Below, in pieces: positions 22,482 to 29,783 of a DNA stretch of 64,000 bases (positions are counted from its first letter, which is position 1; every line of letters starts with the position of its first letter). Source of the DNA: Flectonema sp. DT1601. Taxonomy: Eukaryota > Euglenozoa > Diplonemea > Diplonemida > Diplonemidae. Under the pieces are notes generated by a model. It had not been told where the DNA came from, did not search any database, and worked only from the letters and a program-made list of their open reading frames with translations. Made by a program: the position numbers and the translations under genes. The DNA is taken from positions 1 through 64,000 of the forward strand of contig OZ025848.1 in the NCBI GenBank assembly GCA_964019425.1. The letters run 5' to 3'.

Positions 22482-22799
22482 AACCTTAAAAAGTAGTTAC
22501 CCCAGGTAATTAGAAATTGTGTGGCTTTTAGAACTACCAACCAGTACTAACAGAAATGCTTGCTTGCGGGTAGGGAAGTAAAGGGGAAGAATTTGCAGCA
22601 AATTTTATTTATTTTGAAGGGTGGGGCTGGGGCTCGGTCTTAGCTTTAACGTTAACATGGGAGCGGCGAAAATTACGTCTTTCGGGGAGAAAAGCCAAAA
22701 AAAAAAAAATAAATTAAAAATTTTTACATAAAAATATAGGAAACACGGCAAGTCTTTGTACATTTTCTTCTACTTGGCAAACACAAGTCCACGGACAAT

Positions 22800-22891
22800 A
22801 AAAAAACCCCAAAGGAAGAAAATTCTTCCTAAGAGGTTAGCTAAATATTCCAAGCAAGCTCGGATGTTGAGACTGTACCAATAAAGTACAG
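22800..22891 (-). pseudogene. SL RNA gene split by copy 3, 3' part
   Basis: Intron and exon nt 27-39 lie left of copy 3; exon nt 1-26 are at 28040-28065. Confidence 0.92.
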
Positions 22892-23067
22892 TAATTGCGC
22901 TTGCCTTCCATATCATGCACCTGACGAATGAAATGTATAGATGAAACTAAGCAAACTAATAAAACAAACTAATGGATCAAACTAGCAAACACAGAGAAGC
23001 TGTCTAAGACAGTTTATTGCGTTGGGGTAGTGGCTGGTGCCCGTTTCGATTCGGCGTGACACCGGCC
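22892..23067 (-). repeat. B2 repeat, copy 3
   Basis: 176-bp outer 3' repeat. It matches B1 at 23456-23631, including private variants of this copy (ACTAAGCAAAC). Confidence 0.92.
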
Positions 23068-23085
23068 GGAGGGATGGAGGGTGGG

Positions 23086-23455
23086 TTTTTCTTTTACTTT
23101 TAGTGGTGAGATGTGACAAAGTGGCAAATAACTGCAAAAGTAAAAGAATTAATTTATTAGAATCCAAATTATTTAAACTATAACAAAAAGACAACTTAGC
23201 ACCAAAACTCCATGATTTTTTACTGCTAACTGAATTAGCAGCCGAACACCTAGATTTCAAAATCAGATTGCCTACTAACAGGAGTCTTTTCTCATCCTAT
23301 TATACCTTATCAATCTTTTCTAAACCTGCTTATGCGCAGAAATCCAGCATCTTTTCCTTGGGCAAAAACCTTTCTTACTTTTCTAGTAAGAAAGTTTTCT
23401 GCCTAAATTCTGGTGCATTTTGGATGGCTGCGCAATTACTGAAATAAATTTGCAA
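23086..23455 (-). repeat. A2 repeat, copy 3
   Basis: 370-bp internal copy of A1 (27670-28039), lying between B2 and B1. It repeats the splice acceptor and both hairpins of A1. A spacer of about 18 bp separates it from B2. Confidence 0.93.
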
Positions 23456-23631
23456 TAATTGCGCTTGCCTTCCATATCATGCACCTGACGAATGAAATGT
23501 ATAGATGAAACTAAGCAAACTAATAAAACAAACTAATGGATCAAACTAGCAAACACAGAGAAGCTGTCTAAGACAGTTTATTGCGTTGGGGTAGTGGCTG
23601 GTGCCCGTTTCGATTCGGCGTGACACCGGCC
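23456..23631 (-). repeat. B1 repeat, copy 3
   Basis: 176-bp repeat that encodes the last codons and the stop of the RT/RNase H frame. It abuts A2 directly. The A2/B1 junction has the same sequence that joined outer ends of the element would have, as expected for a circle-junction template. Confidence 0.92.
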
Positions 23632-26609
23632 CCGCCACCCCGCCGCGAGTTGAAGAAGCCCCCGAGCGCAAGTTCGACCTTCGCCCTCGTTCCCGAGGTG
23701 ATAGGCTCCCTCGAGGGGATGTCTGCGGGGTTATACTTTGTGCTCACCCATTGAAGTGTGAAAGAACATTTTAAACGAAGTAATTTTTCTATTGAAACTA
23801 AAATAAATGAATTAAGAGAGTGTGAGCGAGCACACATCTTCTTTCTGAACGATCCGCAGACCGTGGTGTTATCGACCCAGATGGACAAATGGTCCGCTCT
23901 AGTAATAGCGCTCAAAGTCTTCCCTAAGGCATCTGCCTCGAGAATGTTAATATGGCGTTCTTCGCCTAAAGGCCATTGGCCACCTAGGATTTCCATCTCT
24001 GCAGAGTCCCAAACAATCACACCTCCCCAGCCCTTGAGCGAGGCATCGATAAAGACCTCTGCAGTTTTACCGACCTTCTCATCTGGTAAAATAGTACGTC
24101 CCTTCTGGACTTGGTGCATCCACGCGCGCAGCTCAGCTTTCACTGAGTTTGGTAAAGAAATCTTTTCTGAAACAAGAATTGCTCCTCGATTGAGCTTATT
24201 AGTAAGTCTTCGCAGAAACTTCATTGCAAACCAGAACCTACCAGGAGGGACCCCCGATATGGCACTAGCATGCAAAAGCCTGCCCGAAAGAGATTCTGCT
24301 GCTGCTGCAGTTATGCAGTTCAAATTGCAAGCTTTTATTCTTTTAGTAATCTTTTCACCTAAAGAGACTTCCCTAGTAGGATGTGAGAAAAATGCACCTA
24401 AAAATTCATATTCAGTGCCTAAATTAACAGTATCTTGTACCTTCCAGGTTGCGTTGCAAAGCCTGGCAAACTTGTCCATTCTATTCGTGGCCTCTCGGAC
24501 CCTTTCTTTATCTCCATAAATCCTTATATTATCTATCCACCAATCAATTTTCACTTGCTTTTCTGCAAATTCTGGCCTAACAAACAAGGGGTCGCCAGAA
24601 ACTACTGCAGTAATCGTATTCATAATTTCGGGCGCACAAACGTGCCCCATCGGTAATCTGGTTAGCGCGAACCAGTCCCCCGAGGCATCCTCGAAGGTAA
24701 AAAGAGGTCTCGAAGCCTCTGGAATAAGTATCTGATAAAAACCTGTTTTAAAGTCTCTTAAAGAAGCTACTTCTGAGTGCACTGCACCCAAGTACTTCGA
24801 GATATGTTGTAAAGGTACAAACGGTTCATATCCAGTCTCGTAAATCTTCTCATTCTCTTCCTTAGTCCACAAGATAAAGCGCTGCCTATCTCCTGTCTCC
24901 CTTTCCTCAAAAACTGTGAAAGGCACGTTCCTGGACTTAGAAAGTTCCTTCCTAAAAGGTACTGCAATTTTACACCTTACTAACTCCTTAGAGTGAAGAC
25001 AGGAAAGCTTTGTTTTTTGAAAAGAATTTTGGGCTTTTTTATCTTTCAGGTGGGGAGTGGTGGAGTGGTTGGAGGGAGAACGGGATGAGTGTCTCGAAGG
25101 GTCGTTAGGGAGCGCCGGTTCGAGTCTGGGAGGGGGATTCTTCTCTCTATTTTTACCTAAACTTTTCAGATTTGCTGCATTTTTAAATGTCAAGTCCCAA
25201 GTCTCGTTGAAACGCTCTAGGACGCTCGGAAGCATCCGGTCTTTGATTATTTGAATTTCCATCGGCTGTACGATCGCTGCGTGTAATGGGGTCGACCTCT
25301 CGTAGCTCGTACTCGGTATCCTTGTTGACTTAGCCCTGTGTGTGAACTGAGCCCCCATTTTTCTTATAAGTTTTATAGGAACTTCGTCACTAAGGATGTC
25401 TTCAGGGCCCGAGCGGTGGCGATTGCGTTCCCTCCGTATCTTATTGTTGTATTTGAGATCGCCGACGTCGTCGAGTGCTTTGCAAGGCGGCTTATCAGCT
25501 CTTCCTTCAGGTCGCACCCGCTCGCGAGGAGCTCTAGTAAGGTGCTTATTGCGCCTCTTTTTATCGAGTGGGCTGTATAGGTTTTCATAATACTGTCTTC
25601 CTTCCACTCTTTTACTAGTCGTGATGTGTCCCACGGATGTAAGGTTTCGAATTCTTCTATTTCCGTCAGTCCATCCGCTATCTCCTCCACGAGATCCCCG
25701 ACCAGCACGGCCCATCTGCTCGGGTAGAACGGATTGCCTCTGCGGCCCTTTGGTGTGGTTGCCCAATCTATTATTATTTCTTCCTTTGAAATTAGTATAA
25801 ACTGCTCCCTTGCTAGTCCTGCTGTCTCTCCCCATCGTGCGGCTGCCTTCCAGCTGATGAGCATCGCGACTCTCGTCCTCGTACATTGTTTCATCGCCCA
25901 TCCTACTAAGTGCTCCTTCTTCATGGGGACTGCTTGCTGAGTTGGAATGTTCCCTCCTGCTGCTCTGATTGCTGCTGCTAAGGTTAAAAGTGGCTTGCTG
26001 TCCATTCCCATCTTCCCCATCAGGGCTGACAGGTGCTTTGAATATGTAAGAAGCGCCGATTCCGCTGCCCCCGTTGCCATCACGAAGAGAACAGCTGTGT
26101 CCCCATTGACTTGTAAGTTCCGGCTGCCTGCCCAATTTATTAGTCTCTTCCAGAGCTGCTTCCTGCTGGAAGTGGTCTCCTTTGCCCACATCTTCTCCAT
26201 TGTCTCTCCAAGTCTTTCTGTTGCCTGGAGCACTCCCACAGAGTCTTCCTTCTGATTTCTGCTCAGGGCAGAGGGCTCCACTATGTCTAGAAGGACATTT
26301 TGGATCACCCCTGAAGAGTCCCTTCTGGGTTCTTCCTCCACTTTTTCTACTAAGTCTGTCTTTTCCAGATTTTCGAGATTCTTTGAATTTTCCCTGACTG
26401 GACTTAGAGATGAGATACTTTTTGAAATTGCCATCCCAGGCTTTCCCGGGGTATACCTGCGCATTAGACCAATTACTTTGAGATTTCTGTGAATTTTCAG
26501 TGTTCCTCTTTCTATTTCTACCTGCTTCTTTACCTTCAATATTTGTAGCAAGTTTCCCGAGGCTCTTGCTCTCCTCACTGGCAGTGTAGGGCTGGACGTC
26601 GCCAGTCAT
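23568..26609 (-). CDS. Reverse transcriptase / RNase H of family 1, copy 3
   Basis: A 1013-aa frame. Residues 1-412 overlap the recombinase gene in another frame and are low-complexity, rich in Ser, Arg, Lys and Gly, so probably disordered. The reverse transcriptase spans about 560-760, with FKTGFYQILIP near 625, LPMGHVCAPE near 651 and the active-site box WWIDNIRI near 688. The RNase H spans about 845-965: VFIDASLKGWGG near 850, EADAL near 890, WVDNTT near 910, and NPADIPSRE near 958, a motif typical of DIRS/Ngaro RNases H. The ATG overlaps the gag stop as ATGA, so stop-restart translation is possible. The stop lies in B1. The protein would copy element RNA into DNA and degrade the RNA strand. 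Confidence 0.93.
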   Translation of the reverse strand: MTGDVQPYTASEESKSLGKLATNIEGKEAGRNRKRNTENSQKSQSNWSNAQVYPGKAWDGNFKKYLISKSSQGKFKESRKSGKDRLSRKSGGRTQKGLFRGDPKCPSRHSGALCPEQKSEGRLCGSAPGNRKTWRDNGEDVGKGDHFQQEAALEETNKLGRQPELTSQWGHSCSLRDGNGGSGIGASYIFKAPVSPDGEDGNGQQATFNLSSSNQSSRREHSNSASSPHEEGALSRMGDETMYEDESRDAHQLEGSRTMGRDSRTSKGAVYTNFKGRNNNRLGNHTKGPQRQSVLPEQMGRAGRGSRGGDSGWTDGNRRIRNLTSVGHITTSKRVEGRQYYENLYSPLDKKRRNKHLTRAPRERVRPEGRADKPPCKALDDVGDLKYNNKIRRERNRHRSGPEDILSDEVPIKLIRKMGAQFTHRAKSTRIPSTSYERSTPLHAAIVQPMEIQIIKDRMLPSVLERFNETWDLTFKNAANLKSLGKNREKNPPPRLEPALPNDPSRHSSRSPSNHSTTPHLKDKKAQNSFQKTKLSCLHSKELVRCKIAVPFRKELSKSRNVPFTVFEERETGDRQRFILWTKEENEKIYETGYEPFVPLQHISKYLGAVHSEVASLRDFKTGFYQILIPEASRPLFTFEDASGDWFALTRLPMGHVCAPEIMNTITAVVSGDPLFVRPEFAEKQVKIDWWIDNIRIYGDKERVREATNRMDKFARLCNATWKVQDTVNLGTEYEFLGAFFSHPTREVSLGEKITKRIKACNLNCITAAAAESLSGRLLHASAISGVPPGRFWFAMKFLRRLTNKLNRGAILVSEKISLPNSVKAELRAWMHQVQKGRTILPDEKVGKTAEVFIDASLKGWGGVIVWDSAEMEILGGQWPLGEERHINILEADALGKTLSAITRADHLSIWVDNTTVCGSFRKKMCARSHSLNSFILVSIEKLLRLKCSFTLQWVSTKYNPADIPSREPITSGTRAKVELALGGFFNSRRGGGAGVTPNRNGHQPLPQRNKLS
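25373..26578 (-). CDS. Tyrosine recombinase of family 1, copy 3
   Basis: A 401-aa protein; its C-terminal half is a tyrosine recombinase domain. Likely catalytic positions are Arg248 (AAARWGETAG), Lys277 (TTPKGRR), the HSIKR box at 337-341, His368 (LAKHS) and Tyr381 (IRYGG). In DIRS-order elements this enzyme, rather than a DDE integrase, joins a circular DNA copy to the target, which explains insertions without target duplication. The whole gene lies inside the 5' part of the RT frame. Its start is 31 nt downstream of the RT start. The uniform SL-exon insertion site suggests that this enzyme recognises a short dyad in that exon. Confidence 0.92.
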   Translation of the reverse strand: MRRARASGNLLQILKVKKQVEIERGTLKIHRNLKVIGLMRRYTPGKPGMAISKSISSLSPVRENSKNLENLEKTDLVEKVEEEPRRDSSGVIQNVLLDIVEPSALSRNQKEDSVGVLQATERLGETMEKMWAKETTSSRKQLWKRLINWAGSRNLQVNGDTAVLFVMATGAAESALLTYSKHLSALMGKMGMDSKPLLTLAAAIRAAGGNIPTQQAVPMKKEHLVGWAMKQCTRTRVAMLISWKAAARWGETAGLAREQFILISKEEIIIDWATTPKGRRGNPFYPSRWAVLVGDLVEEIADGLTEIEEFETLHPWDTSRLVKEWKEDSIMKTYTAHSIKRGAISTLLELLASGCDLKEELISRLAKHSTTSAISNTTIRYGGNAIATARALKTSLVTKFL

Positions 26610-27670
26610 TGTCCCCCAGCCCTTCCGTTTCCCTGTCCTCGCTGGAACGTCCTACGGAATGGAACATATCCTCCTTTTCTTCCTTTTGTACTTGCACTGC
26701 TTGTAAGGTTTCTGGTAATTGCTTTCTTCTTTGCCATAAGTACTGCATTAGCCTTCTGTAATGGATCATTAGCCTCTGTTTTAAGCTGATTGATTAGATC
26801 CGACCTCTTTGTCCCATTCATGCAATACATATTCTGAATCTTCAAATCTCTCAACAAGTTATTTCCTAATGAGACTGCATTCTCGTTCTTGTCCCATCCT
26901 GGGATGAATTCCATAGCTAATATGAATCTTTCTAAGTTATTGTAATAATTCTCTAGCAACTCAACCCCCGGTCCAGGGGGAACCCTTCCTACGAATTTTG
27001 ATTCCAGTTTAATCAGCAGGATCTCTGTCAGCCGTTGTTCCATGATTGGAATCCAGTCTAAAACACTATTCGTGTCTAATACAGCAGACTGCATCTGTGA
27101 ATCTTCTTCTCCACCTTGCTGAGTACCTTGCTGAGGCGCTGCAGGAAGCACTGGTGGTGGTACAGGCTGTGGCTCCTGCGAGGTCTGCTGATGTGGTGTA
27201 TTTTGAAAATGCTGCTGGAGCTGTTGCTGTAATTGTTGCTGAAGCTGCTGCTGAAACTGCAGTTGAGACTGTTGAAACTGCTGGAACTGATCTTTAATTC
27301 CAATTACTTCTTGTTTGAGGATGTTTGTCTCATGCGAACGCACCTCGCTCTCTTGTCGAACTGCAGCATCCCGCTTCTGACTTTCTTCCCTCGTGCGTGC
27401 TATCACGGCAGCTGCGATTCCTGGTTCGATTTCACTCGCATTAGGAGCTTCTAATACATCTATCTTGATGCATCCTGTTTGTCCCAGTTCCCTAACAGTT
27501 TTACTCATAGCTTGGTTATAAATTCCACCCTTGCCTGCTCTGTCAATCTTCACTATTCCTTCTAATGGTAAATCATTAACGAAGAAGGCCCTAACTTTGT
27601 GGCCCATTGTGCTTGCTAGAAATCCTTCAATCTCATCATCATTCATGCACTTAATAGTTGCAGTAGTCAT
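26606..27670 (-). CDS. Gag-like protein of family 1, copy 3
   Basis: A 354-aa frame starting MTTATIKCMNDDEIEG at the ATG directly behind A1. I chose this start because the longer in-frame extension lies upstream of the splice acceptor at 27716-27717 and would be removed from the mRNA. About residues 130-195 are glutamine-rich (repeated QQQLQQ) and probably form a coiled coil. A Pro/Gln linker follows, then a conserved domain with WIPIMEQRLTEILLIKLE. The tail is basic and RG-rich (FRRTFQRGQGNGRAGG) and may bind RNA; I see no CCHC zinc knuckle. The position and composition fit a Gag; sequence homology to a known Gag is not established here. Confidence 0.8.
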   Translation of the reverse strand: MTTATIKCMNDDEIEGFLASTMGHKVRAFFVNDLPLEGIVKIDRAGKGGIYNQAMSKTVRELGQTGCIKIDVLEAPNASEIEPGIAAAVIARTREESQKRDAAVRQESEVRSHETNILKQEVIGIKDQFQQFQQSQLQFQQQLQQQLQQQLQQHFQNTPHQQTSQEPQPVPPPVLPAAPQQGTQQGGEEDSQMQSAVLDTNSVLDWIPIMEQRLTEILLIKLESKFVGRVPPGPGVELLENYYNNLERFILAMEFIPGWDKNENAVSLGNNLLRDLKIQNMYCMNGTKRSDLINQLKTEANDPLQKANAVLMAKKKAITRNLTSSASTKGRKGGYVPFRRTFQRGQGNGRAGGQ

Positions 27671-27715
27671 TTTTCTTTTACTTTTAGTGGTGAGATGTGA
27701 CAAAGTGGCAAATAA

Positions 27716-27717
27716 CT
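27716..27717 (-). other. Trans-splice acceptor AG in A1, copy 3
   Basis: Read on the minus strand, a pyrimidine-rich run (CTTTTACTTTTGCAG) ends here, leaving a 45-nt 5' UTR before the gag ATG. Copy 6 shows an SL exon joined to precisely the next base, which is direct support for use of this site. Confidence 0.85.
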
Positions 27718-27806
27718 GCAAAAGTAAAAGAATTAATTTATTAGAATCCAAATTATTTAAACTATAACAAAAAGACAACTTAGCACCAAAACTCCATGAT
27801 TTTTTA

Positions 27807-27825
27807 CTGCTAACTGAATTAGCAG
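27807..27825. repeat. Hairpin in A1 (CTGCTAA/TTAGCAG)
   Basis: Inverted repeat with 7-bp arms and a 5-nt loop, upstream of the acceptor. In copy 5 only the loop differs (CCGAA instead of CTGAA), so the arms may be under constraint. Confidence 0.6.
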
Positions 27826-27953
27826 CCGAACACCTAGATTTCAAAATCAGATTGCCTACTAACAGGAGTCTTTTCTCATCCTATTATACCTTATCAATCT
27901 TTTCTAAACCTGCTTATGCGCAGAAATCCAGCATCCTTTCCTTGGGCAAAAAC

Positions 27954-27978
27954 CTTTCTTACTTTTCTAGTAAGAAAG
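27954..27978. repeat. Hairpin in A1 (CTTTCTTAC/GTAAGAAAG)
   Basis: Inverted repeat with perfect 9-bp arms and a 7-nt loop near the outer A1 end. Copy 7 has a loop change with the arms kept. It may be an RNA structure or a recombinase-binding site. Confidence 0.6.
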
Positions 27979-28383
27979 TTTTCTGCCTAAATTCTGGTGC
28001 ATTTTGGATGGCTGCGCAATTACTGAAATAAATTTGCAAAAACTGTAGCTTTAGAATCGTTGGTTAACCTTAAAAAGTAGTTACCCCAGGTAATTAGAAA
28101 TTGTGTGGCTTTTAGAACTACCAACCAGTACTAACAGAAATGCTTGCTTGCGGGTAGGGAAGTAAAGGGGAAGAATTTGCAGCAAATTTTATTTATTTTG
28201 AAGGGTGGGGCTGGGGCTCGGTCTTAGCTTTAACGTTAACATGGGAGCGGCGAAAATTACGTCTTTCGGGGAGAAAAGCCAAAAAAAAAAAAATAAATTA
28301 AAAATTTTTACATAAAAATATAGGAAACACGGCAAGTCTTTGTACATTTTCTTCTACTTGGCAAACACAAGTCCACGGACAAT

Positions 28384-28501
28384 AAAAAAACCCCAAAGGA
28401 AGAAAATTCTTCCTAAGAGGTTAGCTAAATATTCCAAGCAAGCTCGGATGTTGAGACTGTACCAATAAAGTACAGAAACTGTAGCTTTAGAATCGTTGGT
28501 T
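28384..28501 (-). ncRNA. SL RNA gene
   Basis: Exon 28463-28501; first complete gene of block 3. Confidence 0.94.
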
Positions 28502-28819
28502 AACCTTAAAAAGTAGTTACCCCAGGTAATTAGAAATTGTGTGGCTTTTAGAACTACCAACCAGTACTAACAGAAATGCTTGCTTGCGGGTAGGGAAGTA
28601 AAGGGGAAGAATTTGCAGCAAATTTTATTTATTTTGAAGGGTGGGGCTGGGGCTCGGTCTTAGCTTTAACGTTAACATGGGAGCGGCGAAAATTACGTCT
28701 TTCGGGGAGAAAAGCCAAAAAAAAAAAAATAAATTAAAAATTTTTACATAAAAATATAGGAAACACGGCAAGTCTTTGTACATTTTCTTCTACTTGGCAA
28801 ACACAAGTCCACGGACAAT

Positions 28820-28937
28820 AAAAAAACCCCAAAGGAAGAAAATTCTTCCTAAGAGGTTAGCTAAATATTCCAAGCAAGCTCGGATGTTGAGACTGTACCA
28901 ATAAAGTACAGAAACTGTAGCTTTAGAATCGTTGGTT
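28820..28937 (-). ncRNA. SL RNA gene
   Basis: Exon 28899-28937; second complete gene of block 3. Confidence 0.94.
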
Positions 28938-29255
28938 AACCTTAAAAAGTAGTTACCCCAGGTAATTAGAAATTGTGTGGCTTTTAGAACTACCAACCAG
29001 TACTAACAGAAATGCTTGCTTGCGGGTAGGGAAGTAAAGGGGAAGAATTTGCAGCAAATTTTATTTATTTTGAAGGGTGGGGCTGGGGCTCGGTCTTAGC
29101 TTTAACGTTAACATGGGAGCGGCGAAAATTACGTCTTTCGGGGAGAAAAGCCAAAAAAAAAAAAATAAATTAAAAATTTTTACATAAAAATATAGGAAAC
29201 ACGGCAAGTCTTTGTACATTTTCTTCTACTTGGCAAACACAAGTCCACGGACAAT

Positions 29256-29373
29256 AAAAAAACCCCAAAGGAAGAAAATTCTTCCTAAGAGGTTAGCTAA
29301 ATATTCCAAGCAAGCTCGGATGTTGAGACTGTACCAATAAAGTACAGAAACTGTAGCTTTAGAATCGTTGGTT
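29256..29373 (-). ncRNA. SL RNA gene
   Basis: Exon 29335-29373; third complete gene of block 3. Confidence 0.94.
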
Positions 29374-29691
29374 AACCTTAAAAAGTAGTTACCCCAGGTA
29401 ATTAGAAATTGTGTGGCTTTTAGAACTACCAACCAGTACTAACAGAAATGCTTGCTTGCGGGTAGGGAAGTAAAGGGGAAGAATTTGCAGCAAATTTTAT
29501 TTATTTTGAAGGGTGGGGCTGGGGCTCGGTCTTAGCTTTAACGTTAACATGGGAGCGGCGAAAATTACGTCTTTCGGGGAGAAAAGCCAAAAAAAAAAAA
29601 ATAAATTAAAAATTTTTACATAAAAATATAGGAAACACGGCAAGTCTTTGTACATTTTCTTCTACTTGGCAAACACAAGTCCACGGACAAT

Positions 29692-29783
29692 AAAAAAACC
29701 CCAAAGGAAGAAAATTCTTCCTAAGAGGTTAGCTAAATATTCCAAGCAAGCTCGGATGTTGAGACTGTACCAATAAAGTACAG
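29692..29783 (-). pseudogene. SL RNA gene split by copy 4, 3' part
   Basis: Intron and exon nt 27-39 lie left of copy 4. The matching 5' half is not found, because the right side of copy 4 is incomplete. Confidence 0.9.

Larger units (their letters stand above)
17224..22891 (-). repeat. SL RNA tandem array, block 2 (13 units)
   Basis: The longest uninterrupted run in the window: thirteen 436-bp units with twelve complete SL genes, bounded by half genes where copies 2 and 3 sit. Units are almost identical. The only difference I noticed is one base near the stem-III region of the unit at 22364. Confidence 0.96.
22892..28039 (-). mobile_element. Family 1 Ngaro/PAT-like YR retrotransposon, copy 3 (looks whole)
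   Basis: 5148 bp, read right to left in the order A1, gag-like, tyrosine recombinase, RT/RNase H, B1, A2, B2. This split-direct-repeat layout and the recombinase place it in the DIRS order near Ngaro/PAT. All three frames are open and both ends are present, so it looks whole. It sits between nt 26 and 27 of an SL exon, without target duplication: ACAG at left and AAACTG at right rejoin to the uninterrupted exon. A1 and A2 share variants not seen in other copies and differ from each other at about one site, so the insertion is very young. Confidence 0.96.
27670..28039 (-). repeat. A1 repeat, copy 3
   Basis: 370-bp outer 5' repeat ending exactly at the gag ATG. It holds the splice acceptor and two hairpins, and its outer edge (TTTGCAA on the plus strand) abuts SL exon nt 26. 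Confidence 0.93.
28040..29783 (-). repeat. SL RNA tandem array, block 3 (4 units)
   Basis: Four 436-bp units between copies 3 and 4, with three complete SL genes. Confidence 0.95.

Noticed and set aside
17224-22891. CRISPR-like array because of regular repeats
   Set aside because: The repeat is the whole 436-bp unit with no variable spacers, and each unit is an SL RNA gene.
22982-23260. 92-aa frame across A2 and B2, repeated in all copies with these repeats
   Set aside because: It is a chance frame through non-coding repeat copies; its first part is the in-frame extension upstream of gag that splicing removes.
23758-24519. 253-aa plus-strand frame opposite the RT/RNase H gene
   Set aside because: It is an antisense shadow of a conserved coding region with no domain of its own.
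26606-27844. 412-aa version of gag starting inside A1
   Set aside because: The extra 58 residues come from sequence upstream of the splice acceptor, and copy 6 shows the mRNA begins downstream of it.
22892-28039. LTR retrotransposon with ordinary long terminal repeats
   Set aside because: The repeats are split (A1 ... B1-A2-B2), the integrase type is a tyrosine recombinase, and there is no target duplication.
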